In this document: positions 1-7,559 of the stretch, in pieces
Layout of the letters: each line of letters opens with the position of its first letter
Numbering within the stretch: position 1 is the first letter of the stretch
Assembly: GCA_900551585.1 (NCBI GenBank)
Contig: URWU01000030.1
Location: 1 to 11,085, forward strand
Direction: 5' to 3'
Source: an uncultured Alphaproteobacteria bacterium
GTDB taxonomy: Bacteria; Pseudomonadota; Alphaproteobacteria; RF32; CAG-239
DNA: 11,085 bases
Position numbers and translations under genes: made by a program
Notes under the pieces: model-generated
What the model was told of the DNA's origin: nothing
What the model saw: the letters and a program-made list of their open reading frames with translations, nothing else
The model's database searches: none

Positions 1-706
1 TACCTAAATCGGCTTGTTCCGCTTTGACTCTTTCCATCATCTTCTGCGGATGCATGGAACCGCAGTCACGGTTAATATTCAAACCGTCCGGTTCACAGGC
101 CATGGCAATCACCTCAGCGCCGAAATCTTTATAAACCTGCGGCATGATTTTTGAAAAGACACCATTTGCACAGTCTAAAATAACCTTCAAACCTTTTAAC
201 GGCTGGCTGCCTTTTGCCGTGGACTTGGCAATTTTAATATATTCGTCAACCGCCTGATGATTATCGCTGACGGCACCTATTTTATCTTCGTCAAAATTAA
301 ATTCTCCGGCAATAACTTTTGCTTCCAGCTCGGCCGTCACCTCATCGGAGAATTTCTCGCCGTCGGCAGCCACCAGCTTAATGCCGTTATCTTTATAAGG
401 ATTATGAGAAGCTGTAATCATCACGGCCATATCAACGCCCAGTTTTGGGGTCACGGTCGTCACTGCCGGTGTCGGTAAAACACCCAAACGGACAACATCA
501 ACGCCTTTGGCCGTAAAGCCGGCTGTCAAAGCCGCTTCCAGCATATCTCCGGACAAACGCGTATCTTTACCGATAGCCACTTTGCGCTTATTAGTACAAA
601 CCGTCTCTGCACAAGCCATTGCCAGCTTCATGGCAAAATCGGCAGTCATCGGAAAAACATTCGCCACGCCGCGAACACCGTCTGTTCCAAAATATTTATT
701 TCCCAT
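1..706 (-). CDS. glmM: Phosphoglucosamine mutase GlmM, N-terminal part (cut by window edge)
   Basis: GlmM interconverts glucosamine-6-phosphate and glucosamine-1-phosphate in the cytoplasm, on the route to UDP-GlcNAc for peptidoglycan and lipopolysaccharide. I translated the minus strand from the ATG at 704-706 and read 235 residues before the window ends, against about 450 for the family. It opens MGNKYFGTDGVRG, the typical GlmM start. The phosphoserine loop TASHNPYKDNGIK lies at 98-110, so Ser100 is the phosphorylated residue. The INRDCGSMHP stretch at 211-220 is also GlmM-like and argues against a generic phosphomannomutase. GAGAGGAAGAT just before the ATG supplies a ribosome binding site. 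The C-terminal metal- and sugar-binding domains lie outside the window. Confidence 0.95.
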   Translation of the reverse strand, partial: MGNKYFGTDGVRGVANVFPMTADFAMKLAMACAETVCTNKRKVAIGKDTRLSGDMLEAALTAGFTAKGVDVVRLGVLPTPAVTTVTPKLGVDMAVMITASHNPYKDNGIKLVAADGEKFSDEVTAELEAKVIAGEFNFDEDKIGAVSDNHQAVDEYIKIAKSTAKGSQPLKGLKVILDCANGVFSKIMPQVYKDFGAEVIAMACEPDGLNINRDCGSMHPQKMMERVKAEQADLG

Positions 707-741
707 ATCTTCCTCTCAATAGTTTTTTACACAATGGGTTA

Positions 742-769
742 AGTATAAATTGATTACTGCCAAGCTCAA
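742..769 (-). promoter_or_regulatory. Candidate sigma70-type promoter for glmM
   Basis: On the minus strand TTGAGC (plus 764-769) is followed after 16 bases by TATACT (plus 742-747). These match the -35 consensus at four positions and the -10 consensus at five. The -10 lies about 35 bases upstream of the glmM ATG. This is a pattern match only. Confidence 0.45.
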
Positions 770-847
770 GGATTTTTCAAATTCTGACCACACAAAAAAT
801 CTTTCAGTATATTTCTTAACTTTCTGTTAATAAATTGAGCGTTTTGT

Positions 848-876
848 TTGTCAAATGCCCGGCAATAAGATTTAAT
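848..876 (+). promoter_or_regulatory. Strong candidate sigma70-type promoter for the S8 protease gene
   Basis: TTGTCA at 848-853 is separated by exactly 17 bases from TTTAAT at 871-876. Each hexamer has one mismatch to the TTGACA/TATAAT consensus. Transcription would start near 883, giving a leader of about 26 bases before the ATG at 909. It is the best promoter-like sequence in the window. Confidence 0.55.
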
Positions 877-884
877 CATTTCAG

Positions 885-894
885 ACGTTAACGT
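885..894. promoter_or_regulatory. Perfect 10-bp palindrome at the predicted start of transcription (possible operator)
   Basis: ACGTTAACGT is a perfect palindrome lying just past the predicted -10 box and before the S8 protease start codon. A repressor bound here would block initiation. No regulator gene is present in the window, and a 10-bp palindrome can occur by chance. Confidence 0.25.
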
Positions 895-908
895 GTTGGG
901 ATAAATCT

Positions 909-3900
909 ATGAGAAATATGTATAAGAGCATTTTTGCCGCTCTCATTACCTTGTTATATGCCGGAAACGCTCAGGCGCAGACCAGCAGCTATGACTTCCG
1001 CATAATCTACAGTTTCATGAAAAATAAAGATGTGGCCGGTCTTAAAAACGCCATAACCAACGGTGTCTGGATTGATTCTCCGGACTCAAACGGCATAAAC
1101 TCCTTATGCCATGCAATCTATCAGCAAGACTACAACGGTTATGACCTGCTCCGCAATCTCAATGCCGATCCCAATCCCCCTTGTCTCAGAAGAATGAGCC
1201 CGCGTTATCGCAATGCTTTTTTTGATAACAAGCCCGGTTATGACCGTTATGCCTTTTTAAATCCCACCAAAAAAGAAGCTTTCTTCACGCCTAAAGCCCA
1301 GACAATCGGAACCACGGCACTCTTTGCCGGTCTGGCTGTCGGTGCCATGACCATCAGCTCCGGCGGTGGCGGAAGCAGTGGTGAAGGCGGTGGCGGCGAA
1401 AGCGGCGGAACCGTCATTGATGTTCCGGCAACCAGCGATATTTACTTATCTGCCCACCCGGCAAACGGAAATCCTGATGATTATCTGACAACAGCAGTCA
1501 CGGGCAGTGGTTTTCTGCAGCAAATCGGCGCCCAATATGCCTATGCCCGCGGTTATGACGGCCGCAAAGTTTACCGGACTTTCAGGGAATATCGCCCGGA
1601 CGAAAACTCACCGCAAATCATCAGCCCGTCTTTTGAAATCAGCGATGAAGTTATCAACGTTGCCGTTTATGATAACGGCGTTTATGCGCAAAACCCTAAA
1701 CTTGAACCGAATATCGTCAAAAAACAGGACGGCAGCACTTTCGGCTTTAACTTTGACTATGGTCCCTGCACCAGTGCCAACAATACCAAATGTTATTCTT
1801 TCGACGCCGCTAACGGCAAACTGATGTTTCAGGATGGTATAGGGGCAACGCCGGAGGAAGTCGGTTCTTTCACACAGGAAGCGTGGAATAAATATCTCAG
1901 CCTCTATGCCGCAGATTATGTCTGGAATGGCACGGACAGCACGCCGCATCAACTTAACGGCAGCGGCAGCACTGCTCCTGATGAAGTCAGCAGCCACGGC
2001 ACCCATGTTGCCGGAATTATCGGTGCCCGTCCCGAACCGGAAGCTGAAAACGGCAAAAACACACAAGGTGTTGTAACCAATGTCGGTCTGGTTCCTGTTA
2101 TCTTTAATCCTTTCGGCAATGTAAACACCAATATAGAATTATTAAACAATGCACTTCTTGCCAACGAAGGACAAATGAATTCGCTCAATCAGAATATTGA
2201 TATCGTCAATATGAGCTTTGGCCCCGAATCAAGCGCTGCGTTAAACGCCGCCAATATCGGCAGTTATTTTACCGAACACGGCGCCTTAGATACCTTTTTC
2301 CAAAACAACCGCATTTTAGTCGTTGCCGCCGGCAACGAAAGCCAAGATGAAGCAAACGTAATTTCCGGTATTCCGACGGTCGACGGGTTAAAAGACTTTG
2401 CCGAAAATTTATTTGTAACCGTTGTTGCCGTTGATAAAGACAATAATATCACGGATTATTCCAACAAATGCGGCTCTGCTGCCAACTGGTGCATTGCAGC
2501 CCCCGGCGGCACGGAAACCGACCCGATTATATCAACCGTCGGCCCGAACTCTATCGGCGGCATGGCCGGAACATCTATGGCAGCCCCGAGCGTCACCGGA
2601 AGCCTGGCTCTGATTATGAGCGCTTTTCCAAACCTCAAACCGCAGGAAGCTGTTCAGATTCTGTTTGAAACAGCAACAGACCTTGGAGATACCGGTGTTG
2701 ATGCAATTTATGGCCACGGCCTTGTCAATCTGGAAAAAGCCAGCCAGCCGCTGGGTATTTTGGAAATTCCTTCGGAAGATACCGTCAGCGGTGCCAGAAT
2801 TGCTTTAAGCAACTCTCATATTAACGTTCCGTACAACATGGCCAATGTCATTGACAAGCTGCCGGAACAGCTTATCTTCCTTGACAAATATTCCCGTCCC
2901 TTCCCTCTGGCGACCAAATCTTTGTTCACCACGACCGATCATAGGGATAAACTCAAAAATGACATGAAACACTTTGTCAACCGCAGCAAGTCGACCAAAG
3001 TTGCCGTCAATTCTAATCTGACGATGACTTTCTCCGACCGTATCAGCGACCCTGTTGACAATATGCAGTTCGGCTCTTTTGAATTTGATTACATGGTTGA
3101 TAAAGATACTTCTGTCGGCCTGTTCTTCAGCGAGAATACCGCTTATAAAAACGGCGACTATTTCTCTAAAGTTTTGAGCAACCCGTTCCTTAATATCAAT
3201 GACGCATTCGGTATTAAAAGCGGTTATGAATTCAATGACGCTTTGAGTTTTGATGTGGCGGTTTATACCGGTAAGAACGGTTTCTTTAATGATGATGAAC
3301 GCTTAAGACTGCAAAACGACAACGAATTCAGCGCCATTGATTATGTCTTCAACTTCTCTCCGGCAGATTACATCACCTTCGGATTTAAAGGCGGTTTTCT
3401 GCAGGAAGACGGTTCTATCCTCGGTATGCAGGGTAGCGGCGCTTTTGCAACAGACAGCACCCTCACCGCTTATACCGGTTTGGAAATTGACCTGGCCCCG
3501 ACAGACAATCTGTCAATTAAAGCCGCTTATTATCAGGGTACTTCCAAAACCCACGGCGCCCGTTCTGATACGCTGATGTCTCTGTCTGATATCAAGAGCG
3601 AAAGCATTTCTCTTGATGTCGGCTACAAACTCAACGATGAAGACAAACTGGGCCTGCAAATAGCTCAGCCATTGGCAATCAGCAGAGGTAATATGCTGTT
3701 TGACTTGCCGGTCGGCCGCGATCCGACGGAAGACATTGTTTATCGTGAGAAATATAATCTCGCGATGAAACCGGAAGCCAGAGAACTGGATTTAGGCTTC
3801 TACTTCACGCATGAAACCAAAGAAGATAAATGGTTCAGAGCGGAATTCGGAACCAGAATCAATCCTGATAACCGCGATGTTGATCCTGATTATCGAATAA

Positions 3901-3929
3901 TGTTGGGCTTCGGCGCCCCGCTCAATTAA
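909..3929 (+). CDS. Exported S8 (subtilisin-family) serine protease with ankyrin-like N-terminus and C-terminal barrel-like domain
   Basis: This is a 1006-residue secreted subtilase, probably surface-anchored as an autotransporter-like protein. A signal peptide covers residues 1-23 (hydrophobic core, cleavage after AQA). Residues about 35-92 fit one to two ankyrin repeats (GLKNAITNGVWIDSPDSNG, then ADPN). A hydrophobic stretch at 134-149 leads into a Gly/Ser-rich linker at 151-167. The protease domain spans about 247-612. Its catalytic residues are Asp255 in VAVYDNGVY, His363 in SSHGTHVAG and Ser556 in GTSMAAP, with oxyanion Asn476 in VVAAGNES. The CGSAANWCIAAPG stretch at 521-533 resembles bacterial S8 autotransporters. 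There are exactly six cysteines (67/92, 287/295, 521/528), suiting three disulfides outside the cytoplasm. Residues about 700-1006 alternate polar and hydrophobic positions in roughly a dozen short strands, like a beta-barrel. The final residue is Asn rather than the usual aromatic. The target is unknown. The gene is monocistronic, with its own promoter and terminator. Confidence 0.9.
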   Translation: MRNMYKSIFAALITLLYAGNAQAQTSSYDFRIIYSFMKNKDVAGLKNAITNGVWIDSPDSNGINSLCHAIYQQDYNGYDLLRNLNADPNPPCLRRMSPRYRNAFFDNKPGYDRYAFLNPTKKEAFFTPKAQTIGTTALFAGLAVGAMTISSGGGGSSGEGGGGESGGTVIDVPATSDIYLSAHPANGNPDDYLTTAVTGSGFLQQIGAQYAYARGYDGRKVYRTFREYRPDENSPQIISPSFEISDEVINVAVYDNGVYAQNPKLEPNIVKKQDGSTFGFNFDYGPCTSANNTKCYSFDAANGKLMFQDGIGATPEEVGSFTQEAWNKYLSLYAADYVWNGTDSTPHQLNGSGSTAPDEVSSHGTHVAGIIGARPEPEAENGKNTQGVVTNVGLVPVIFNPFGNVNTNIELLNNALLANEGQMNSLNQNIDIVNMSFGPESSAALNAANIGSYFTEHGALDTFFQNNRILVVAAGNESQDEANVISGIPTVDGLKDFAENLFVTVVAVDKDNNITDYSNKCGSAANWCIAAPGGTETDPIISTVGPNSIGGMAGTSMAAPSVTGSLALIMSAFPNLKPQEAVQILFETATDLGDTGVDAIYGHGLVNLEKASQPLGILEIPSEDTVSGARIALSNSHINVPYNMANVIDKLPEQLIFLDKYSRPFPLATKSLFTTTDHRDKLKNDMKHFVNRSKSTKVAVNSNLTMTFSDRISDPVDNMQFGSFEFDYMVDKDTSVGLFFSENTAYKNGDYFSKVLSNPFLNINDAFGIKSGYEFNDALSFDVAVYTGKNGFFNDDERLRLQNDNEFSAIDYVFNFSPADYITFGFKGGFLQEDGSILGMQGSGAFATDSTLTAYTGLEIDLAPTDNLSIKAAYYQGTSKTHGARSDTLMSLSDIKSESISLDVGYKLNDEDKLGLQIAQPLAISRGNMLFDLPVGRDPTEDIVYREKYNLAMKPEARELDLGFYFTHETKEDKWFRAEFGTRINPDNRDVDPDYRIMLGFGAPLN

Positions 3930-3930
3930 G

Positions 3931-3961
3931 AAAAAAGCCTCTCAAATTGAGAGGCTTTTTT
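3931..3961. terminator. Bidirectional rho-independent terminator between convergent genes
   Basis: A stem GCCTCTC (3937-3943) pairs with GAGAGGC (3949-3955) around the loop AAATT. It is flanked by six A residues on the left and six T residues on the right, so either strand gives a hairpin followed by a U-tract. It begins one base after the S8 protease stop codon and lies 13 bases past the stop of the convergent deacetylase-like gene, so it can serve both. Confidence 0.9.
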
Positions 3962-3974
3962 CTATGGAATAAAT

Positions 3975-4718
3975 TTATAACGGCATTATCCATTTGACAT
4001 TATCATGGCTTGCCAGAACCTTAAATAATTTCCGGAAAAAACGGCGGTCAAAACGGCTGATACAGCGATGATGATTATTAAAACCGATAACCTTCTGTCC
4101 CTGCTTTATCAACCCGATAATATCAGTCAAAATATCCCGTGCGCTTCTCATTTTGTAAGTCTGCCAATTCATAAAATCAATATCGACATCATAAGGATTC
4201 GTATTACTGTCCGCATTTCTTTTTGACACCAGCCGAAAACCGTTATCCAACAATTTTTGTTCCAAGACGGCATTGATAGAATTATAAGGCGGCACAAAAA
4301 CCGGCCGCAGCAAACGGCCGAATATTTTTTCAAACTCTGCCTGATAAGCCAAAATATCCGCCAAAGCTTTTTCATTATCGCAGCTATCCGGAAATTCGCA
4401 CTTATGACCGTCAGCATTATTATATTCATGTTTCAGGCCGTGTAGAGTAACCGGCATCTCAAAACGTTTCAGCATATCGGCCTGCTTGGCGCCGTTTTCC
4501 GGAAACTTATCGGGAATAATGGCAAACACGCCGGAAATATGATATTCTTGCAGCAAAGACAAAGTATTTTTCAACCGGCTGTCAAACTTAAAATTTGATT
4601 TGCAGAATTTTGGCTTGGAAGCGCGAACATCATCATCACGCCACCAAAAACTGATTTGACCGGCCTCAGAGAGAACCCGGTCAAATTCATTCCATATGCT
4701 GTTTTTAATACCAAACAT
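3975..4718 (-). CDS. Polysaccharide deacetylase-like protein (WWRDDD type)
   Basis: This is a cytoplasmic-looking protein of 247 residues with no signal peptide. It resembles the NodB/CE4 deacetylase fold, whose members remove acyl groups from sugars using a metal. Numbered from the ATG, the Asp pair sits in WWRDDDV (25-31), the metal His pair is H-x3-H in LHGLKHEYN (His93, His97), and VPPYNS (142-147) stands where CE4 enzymes have RPPYG. IGFNNHH near residue 217 may be the last catalytic motif. The metal triad therefore looks intact, while the usual Arg of the third motif is replaced by Val. The substrate is unknown. The start is uncertain: the ATG at 4716-4718 has GAG seven bases upstream, but a TTG at 4728-4730, overlapping the fmt stop codon, would add four residues. 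The gene is very probably co-transcribed with fmt. Confidence 0.75.
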   Translation of the reverse strand: MFGIKNSIWNEFDRVLSEAGQISFWWRDDDVRASKPKFCKSNFKFDSRLKNTLSLLQEYHISGVFAIIPDKFPENGAKQADMLKRFEMPVTLHGLKHEYNNADGHKCEFPDSCDNEKALADILAYQAEFEKIFGRLLRPVFVPPYNSINAVLEQKLLDNGFRLVSKRNADSNTNPYDVDIDFMNWQTYKMRSARDILTDIIGLIKQGQKVIGFNNHHRCISRFDRRFFRKLFKVLASHDNVKWIMPL

Positions 4719-4726
4719 CAACAATC

Positions 4727-5644
4727 TCAACTGACCTGTGAATCCGCTTCAAACTCAAAACCGCGCAGCAATTCCTCGATTGCCATGGCTTTTTTGCCCT
4801 GACGCTGGATTTTCGTAACCAGCAGCATACCCTCGCCGCAGGCTATCAATAAGCCGCTGTCATTAGGAATAATCACGCCTGGAGCATAACCGGAAGCCAC
4901 ATCAAAAGCTTCAGATTCCCAGATTTTGAAACGCTCGCCGTTATATTCAAAATAAGTCCCGGGGAAAGGATTAAAAGCCCGGATTTTACGCTCGATAACC
5001 GCCGCCGGCAAAGAAAAATCCAAATGGCTTTCTTCTTTTTCAATCTTGGCAGCATAGCAGGTGCCTTCGTCATTTTGCGGCTCAGGCTTAATTTTATCAA
5101 GATTCCGCAAAGTTTCCATAATCAAATCAGCACCGATTTGCGACAAAGCGTCATGCAAATCGCCGCCGGTCATTGTTTCGGTAATTTCAACCTCGCCTTT
5201 CATCAGCATAGCACCGGTATCAAGCCCCGCATCCATTTGCATAATCGTCACGCCGGACTTTTCATCCCCGGCTTCAATCACTCTTTGAATCGGAGCAGCC
5301 CCGCGCCAACGCGGCAATAAGGAAGCATGGGTATTGATACAGCCCCTCGGGAAAGCATCCAGCACCGGCTGCGGCAAAATCAGGCCATAGGCCGCCACAA
5401 CGGCAACATCGGCATTCAAAGCCTTAAAATTGGCCTGCTCTTCTTCATTACGCAGTGTTTTTGGCGTTCTGACCTCAATTCCCAGCTCTTCTGCTTTCAG
5501 ATGAACCGGTGTTTTGCTTTCTTTCTGGCCGCGGCCGGCTTCTTTCGGCGCCCTTGTATAAACGCAGACCACCTCATGCTCTTTGACCAGATTCTCCAAA
5601 ACCGGAACAGCAAAATCCGGCGTTCCCATAAAGACTACTTTCAT
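4727..5644 (-). CDS. fmt: Methionyl-tRNA formyltransferase
   Basis: Fmt transfers a formyl group from 10-formyltetrahydrofolate to the methionine on initiator tRNA, preparing it for translation initiation. The 305-residue length is normal for the family. The N-terminal formyltransferase domain begins MKVVFMGTPDFAVPVL and carries the GRGQ loop near residue 37 and the signature NTHASLLPRWRGAAPIQ at 104-120. The catalytic residues map to Asn104, His106 and Asp142 (in MDAGLDTGAML). The tRNA-binding C-terminal domain follows from about residue 205. TGAGG upstream of the ATG is a good ribosome binding site. Fmt usually follows def directly. Here def is on the same strand but about 1.9 kb upstream, beyond an opposite-strand gene, so fmt probably needs its own promoter. 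Confidence 0.97.
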   Translation of the reverse strand: MKVVFMGTPDFAVPVLENLVKEHEVVCVYTRAPKEAGRGQKESKTPVHLKAEELGIEVRTPKTLRNEEEQANFKALNADVAVVAAYGLILPQPVLDAFPRGCINTHASLLPRWRGAAPIQRVIEAGDEKSGVTIMQMDAGLDTGAMLMKGEVEITETMTGGDLHDALSQIGADLIMETLRNLDKIKPEPQNDEGTCYAAKIEKEESHLDFSLPAAVIERKIRAFNPFPGTYFEYNGERFKIWESEAFDVASGYAPGVIIPNDSGLLIACGEGMLLVTKIQRQGKKAMAIEELLRGFEFEADSQVS

Positions 5645-5674
5645 TCAAAACCTCACTTAAATTATTTTTTAGTC

Positions 5675-5702
5675 ATATTAACTTCTGCCGGAGAATAATC
5701 AA
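5675..5702 (-). promoter_or_regulatory. Weak candidate promoter for fmt
   Basis: On the minus strand TTGATT (plus 5697-5702) is followed after 16 bases by TAATAT (plus 5675-5680), each matching consensus at four positions. It is listed because fmt is cut off from def and must be transcribed from this 124-bp divergent gap or by read-through. Confidence 0.3.
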
Positions 5703-5739
5703 GCAAAATTAAAAGCTTTATTTTTTGTCCAAATTACTG

Positions 5740-5761
5740 TATATTAGAAATAATAACAGGA
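5740..5761 (+). promoter_or_regulatory. Candidate -10 box and ribosome binding site for the HECKH protein
   Basis: TATATT at 5740-5745 is a possible -10 element without a recognisable -35. AGGA at 5758-5761 lies seven bases before the ATG at 5769 and fixes that start codon. If the -10 is real, the leader is very short. Confidence 0.35.
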
Positions 5762-5768
5762 ATAAGAT

Positions 5769-7493
5769 ATGGTTAAAATCTTAAAAACAAATTCCGGTTA
5801 CTTTGTCGCATTTAAAGACGATGTAACCCTCACCCCCGATGAAATCCGCAGCTATAAGGCGGAAACTTATGATGATGCCAATATTGCCGGCTATTATGAA
5901 TTTATAGAAAGCTATCCCAAAGCAGATAACAATCTCACCAGACGCCTGCACAAAGAACTGCAGATATACAAACCGCAGGCACAAGCTTTCAGCAATGAGC
6001 TTGCCGACAATACGAAACATAAGCAGCATATTCAGGAAGCCGCCAAAAAAAGCGGCCGTATTCCCCTGTTTGTTGATTACACAATTAAAACGGATAATCT
6101 GCCGTCAGGCATTCAAAACAGCAACATTGCCATTCTCCGGCAGGAAGAATTTTATTTCCCGAAATATGACGCAAAACAAAAACGATATATCTGCCAAACT
6201 GACAAAGGCATAGAAATCGACCTGAACAAACAGCGCGCCGCCTTTAATTTTAAGAAAAACCAAATTATCATCAATGACAAAGTTTTCTTTTTTACGGCAC
6301 AAGACCAACAAACAATCAGAAATATCCAAGCCTTAAGAGGAAGACCCGATATCAAAGAAGAAATCGCCAAGCTTTCGCCGCAGCAGACTGCGCTTTATAC
6401 TTTTTACAGCGATATCAAAAAATCTTACCTTGATGACAAACAAAAGCGCTATTCAATCACCCATGAGTGCAAACATGCTCTGACAAGAAGCAAAATCAAC
6501 CAACGCAAAAGTAAGGATAATTATACAGAGCTCTCTCCGACCAACATTTACCTCTTTGGCGAAGATGATGAAAAAGCCGCCCACCTGCAGGAAACCTATA
6601 AAGGAATTGCCAACTATTACAAAAACGGCGAAGATTTAAGCTTTTTCCCCAAAAAATGCCAATGGCTGGTTGATAAATTGCAACCTCTCTCCAAAGAACA
6701 GCGCCTTGAACTGCTTTGTAATGAAGATTTTATCGTCAATGGCAATATTGAAAATTGGAACCGAATTTACGCGCCCGCTTATAATAAAAGTGACGACCAG
6801 TTTGCCCGGCAAGCAATTGACCATGGTTATGATGCGCCGGCACTGCGGATTGAACAGAATAATGAAGAATATCTTGAGCGCCGCTCAATTGCTTATACTA
6901 TTGATGTCTATGACCCCAGAACCGGAAACAGCCAAAGAAAAGACCTGTCCCGTTTTATCAAAAATCCGTCAGTCGTTCCCGCTCATAATCAAAAACTGAT
7001 TGATATGGCTGAGTTAAACATCAAGGCCCGGCAAAGAGATCTTCAAAAAGAAGGAATTACCCCCGATTTAATCAACTCTCTGCTGAACGGAACTTATCAG
7101 GAACCTTTTAAGACAAACACTCACACTTTTGATTTGATGAAACAACAGCTGCTCAAACAAGGCATTACGCTTAAAAGCAAGAATATCAAAGGCGAAGAAA
7201 TAGAACTTAAAGCCAGAAAGCAACAAATCGGCCAACACCGCAACTGCATTACTTTGACCGTTAATAAGAAAAATCAGCCGATGTTCAGCTTCGTTCTTGA
7301 TGAAGACAGCAAAGAATATAAATGTTATAACTACCGGACAAATAAAAAGTACGGCAACCAAAAAACATCGCAATATCCCGAATTGCCGCCGGAAGTGAAG
7401 AAACTGATAAAAGGCTATCTGAACGAGGTTTCAAACGAAGTTGGAAAACAAGCCGCTTTCCGCTGCAACGGAAACAACGGAAATGTTAAATAA
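5769..7493 (+). CDS. Uncharacterised protein with HExxH zinc-peptidase-like motif
   Basis: I do not recognise this 574-residue protein. It is hydrophilic, rich in Lys, Asn and Gln, and shows no signal peptide or membrane segment, so it is cytoplasmic or exported by another route. The notable motif is ITHECKHAL, with HECKH at 232-236. An acidic helix-like stretch, FGEDDEKAAHLQE (263-275), follows about 30 residues later. This spacing fits gluzincin metallopeptidases, in which HExxH supplies two His ligands and a downstream Glu (here probably Glu268) the third. Peptidase activity is therefore a reasoned guess, not a family assignment. The N-terminal about 220 and C-terminal about 290 residues have no motif I can name. 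GC content resembles the neighbours. The gene lies opposite to, and between, def and fmt, which suggests insertion into an older def-fmt pair. AGGA upstream supports the start. Confidence 0.8.
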   Translation: MVKILKTNSGYFVAFKDDVTLTPDEIRSYKAETYDDANIAGYYEFIESYPKADNNLTRRLHKELQIYKPQAQAFSNELADNTKHKQHIQEAAKKSGRIPLFVDYTIKTDNLPSGIQNSNIAILRQEEFYFPKYDAKQKRYICQTDKGIEIDLNKQRAAFNFKKNQIIINDKVFFFTAQDQQTIRNIQALRGRPDIKEEIAKLSPQQTALYTFYSDIKKSYLDDKQKRYSITHECKHALTRSKINQRKSKDNYTELSPTNIYLFGEDDEKAAHLQETYKGIANYYKNGEDLSFFPKKCQWLVDKLQPLSKEQRLELLCNEDFIVNGNIENWNRIYAPAYNKSDDQFARQAIDHGYDAPALRIEQNNEEYLERRSIAYTIDVYDPRTGNSQRKDLSRFIKNPSVVPAHNQKLIDMAELNIKARQRDLQKEGITPDLINSLLNGTYQEPFKTNTHTFDLMKQQLLKQGITLKSKNIKGEEIELKARKQQIGQHRNCITLTVNKKNQPMFSFVLDEDSKEYKCYNYRTNKKYGNQKTSQYPELPPEVKKLIKGYLNEVSNEVGKQAAFRCNGNNGNVK

Positions 7494-7500
7494 ATACAAA

Positions 7501-7535
7501 AAAGCCGCTGGCAGCCTTAACGCCACCGCGGCTTT
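7501..7535. terminator. Hairpin terminator downstream of def, also after the HECKH gene
   Basis: AAAGCCGC (7501-7508) pairs with GCGGCTTT (7528-7535). An inner GGC/GCC stem (7510-7512 with 7522-7524) is separated by a small asymmetric loop. Read on the minus strand, the hairpin is followed by TTTTTTG, a good U-tract for ending def transcription. Read on the plus strand, only three T residues follow the stem GC pairs, so termination of the HECKH gene would be weaker. Confidence 0.7.
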
Positions 7536-7559
7536 AAAAACAATAAAATAAATTGGCAT

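Noticed and set aside
1608..2066. 152-residue minus-strand open frame inside the S8 protease gene
   Set aside because: It lies wholly opposite the protease-coding strand over the Asp-to-His region, has no recognisable motif, and its length follows from codon bias of the real gene.
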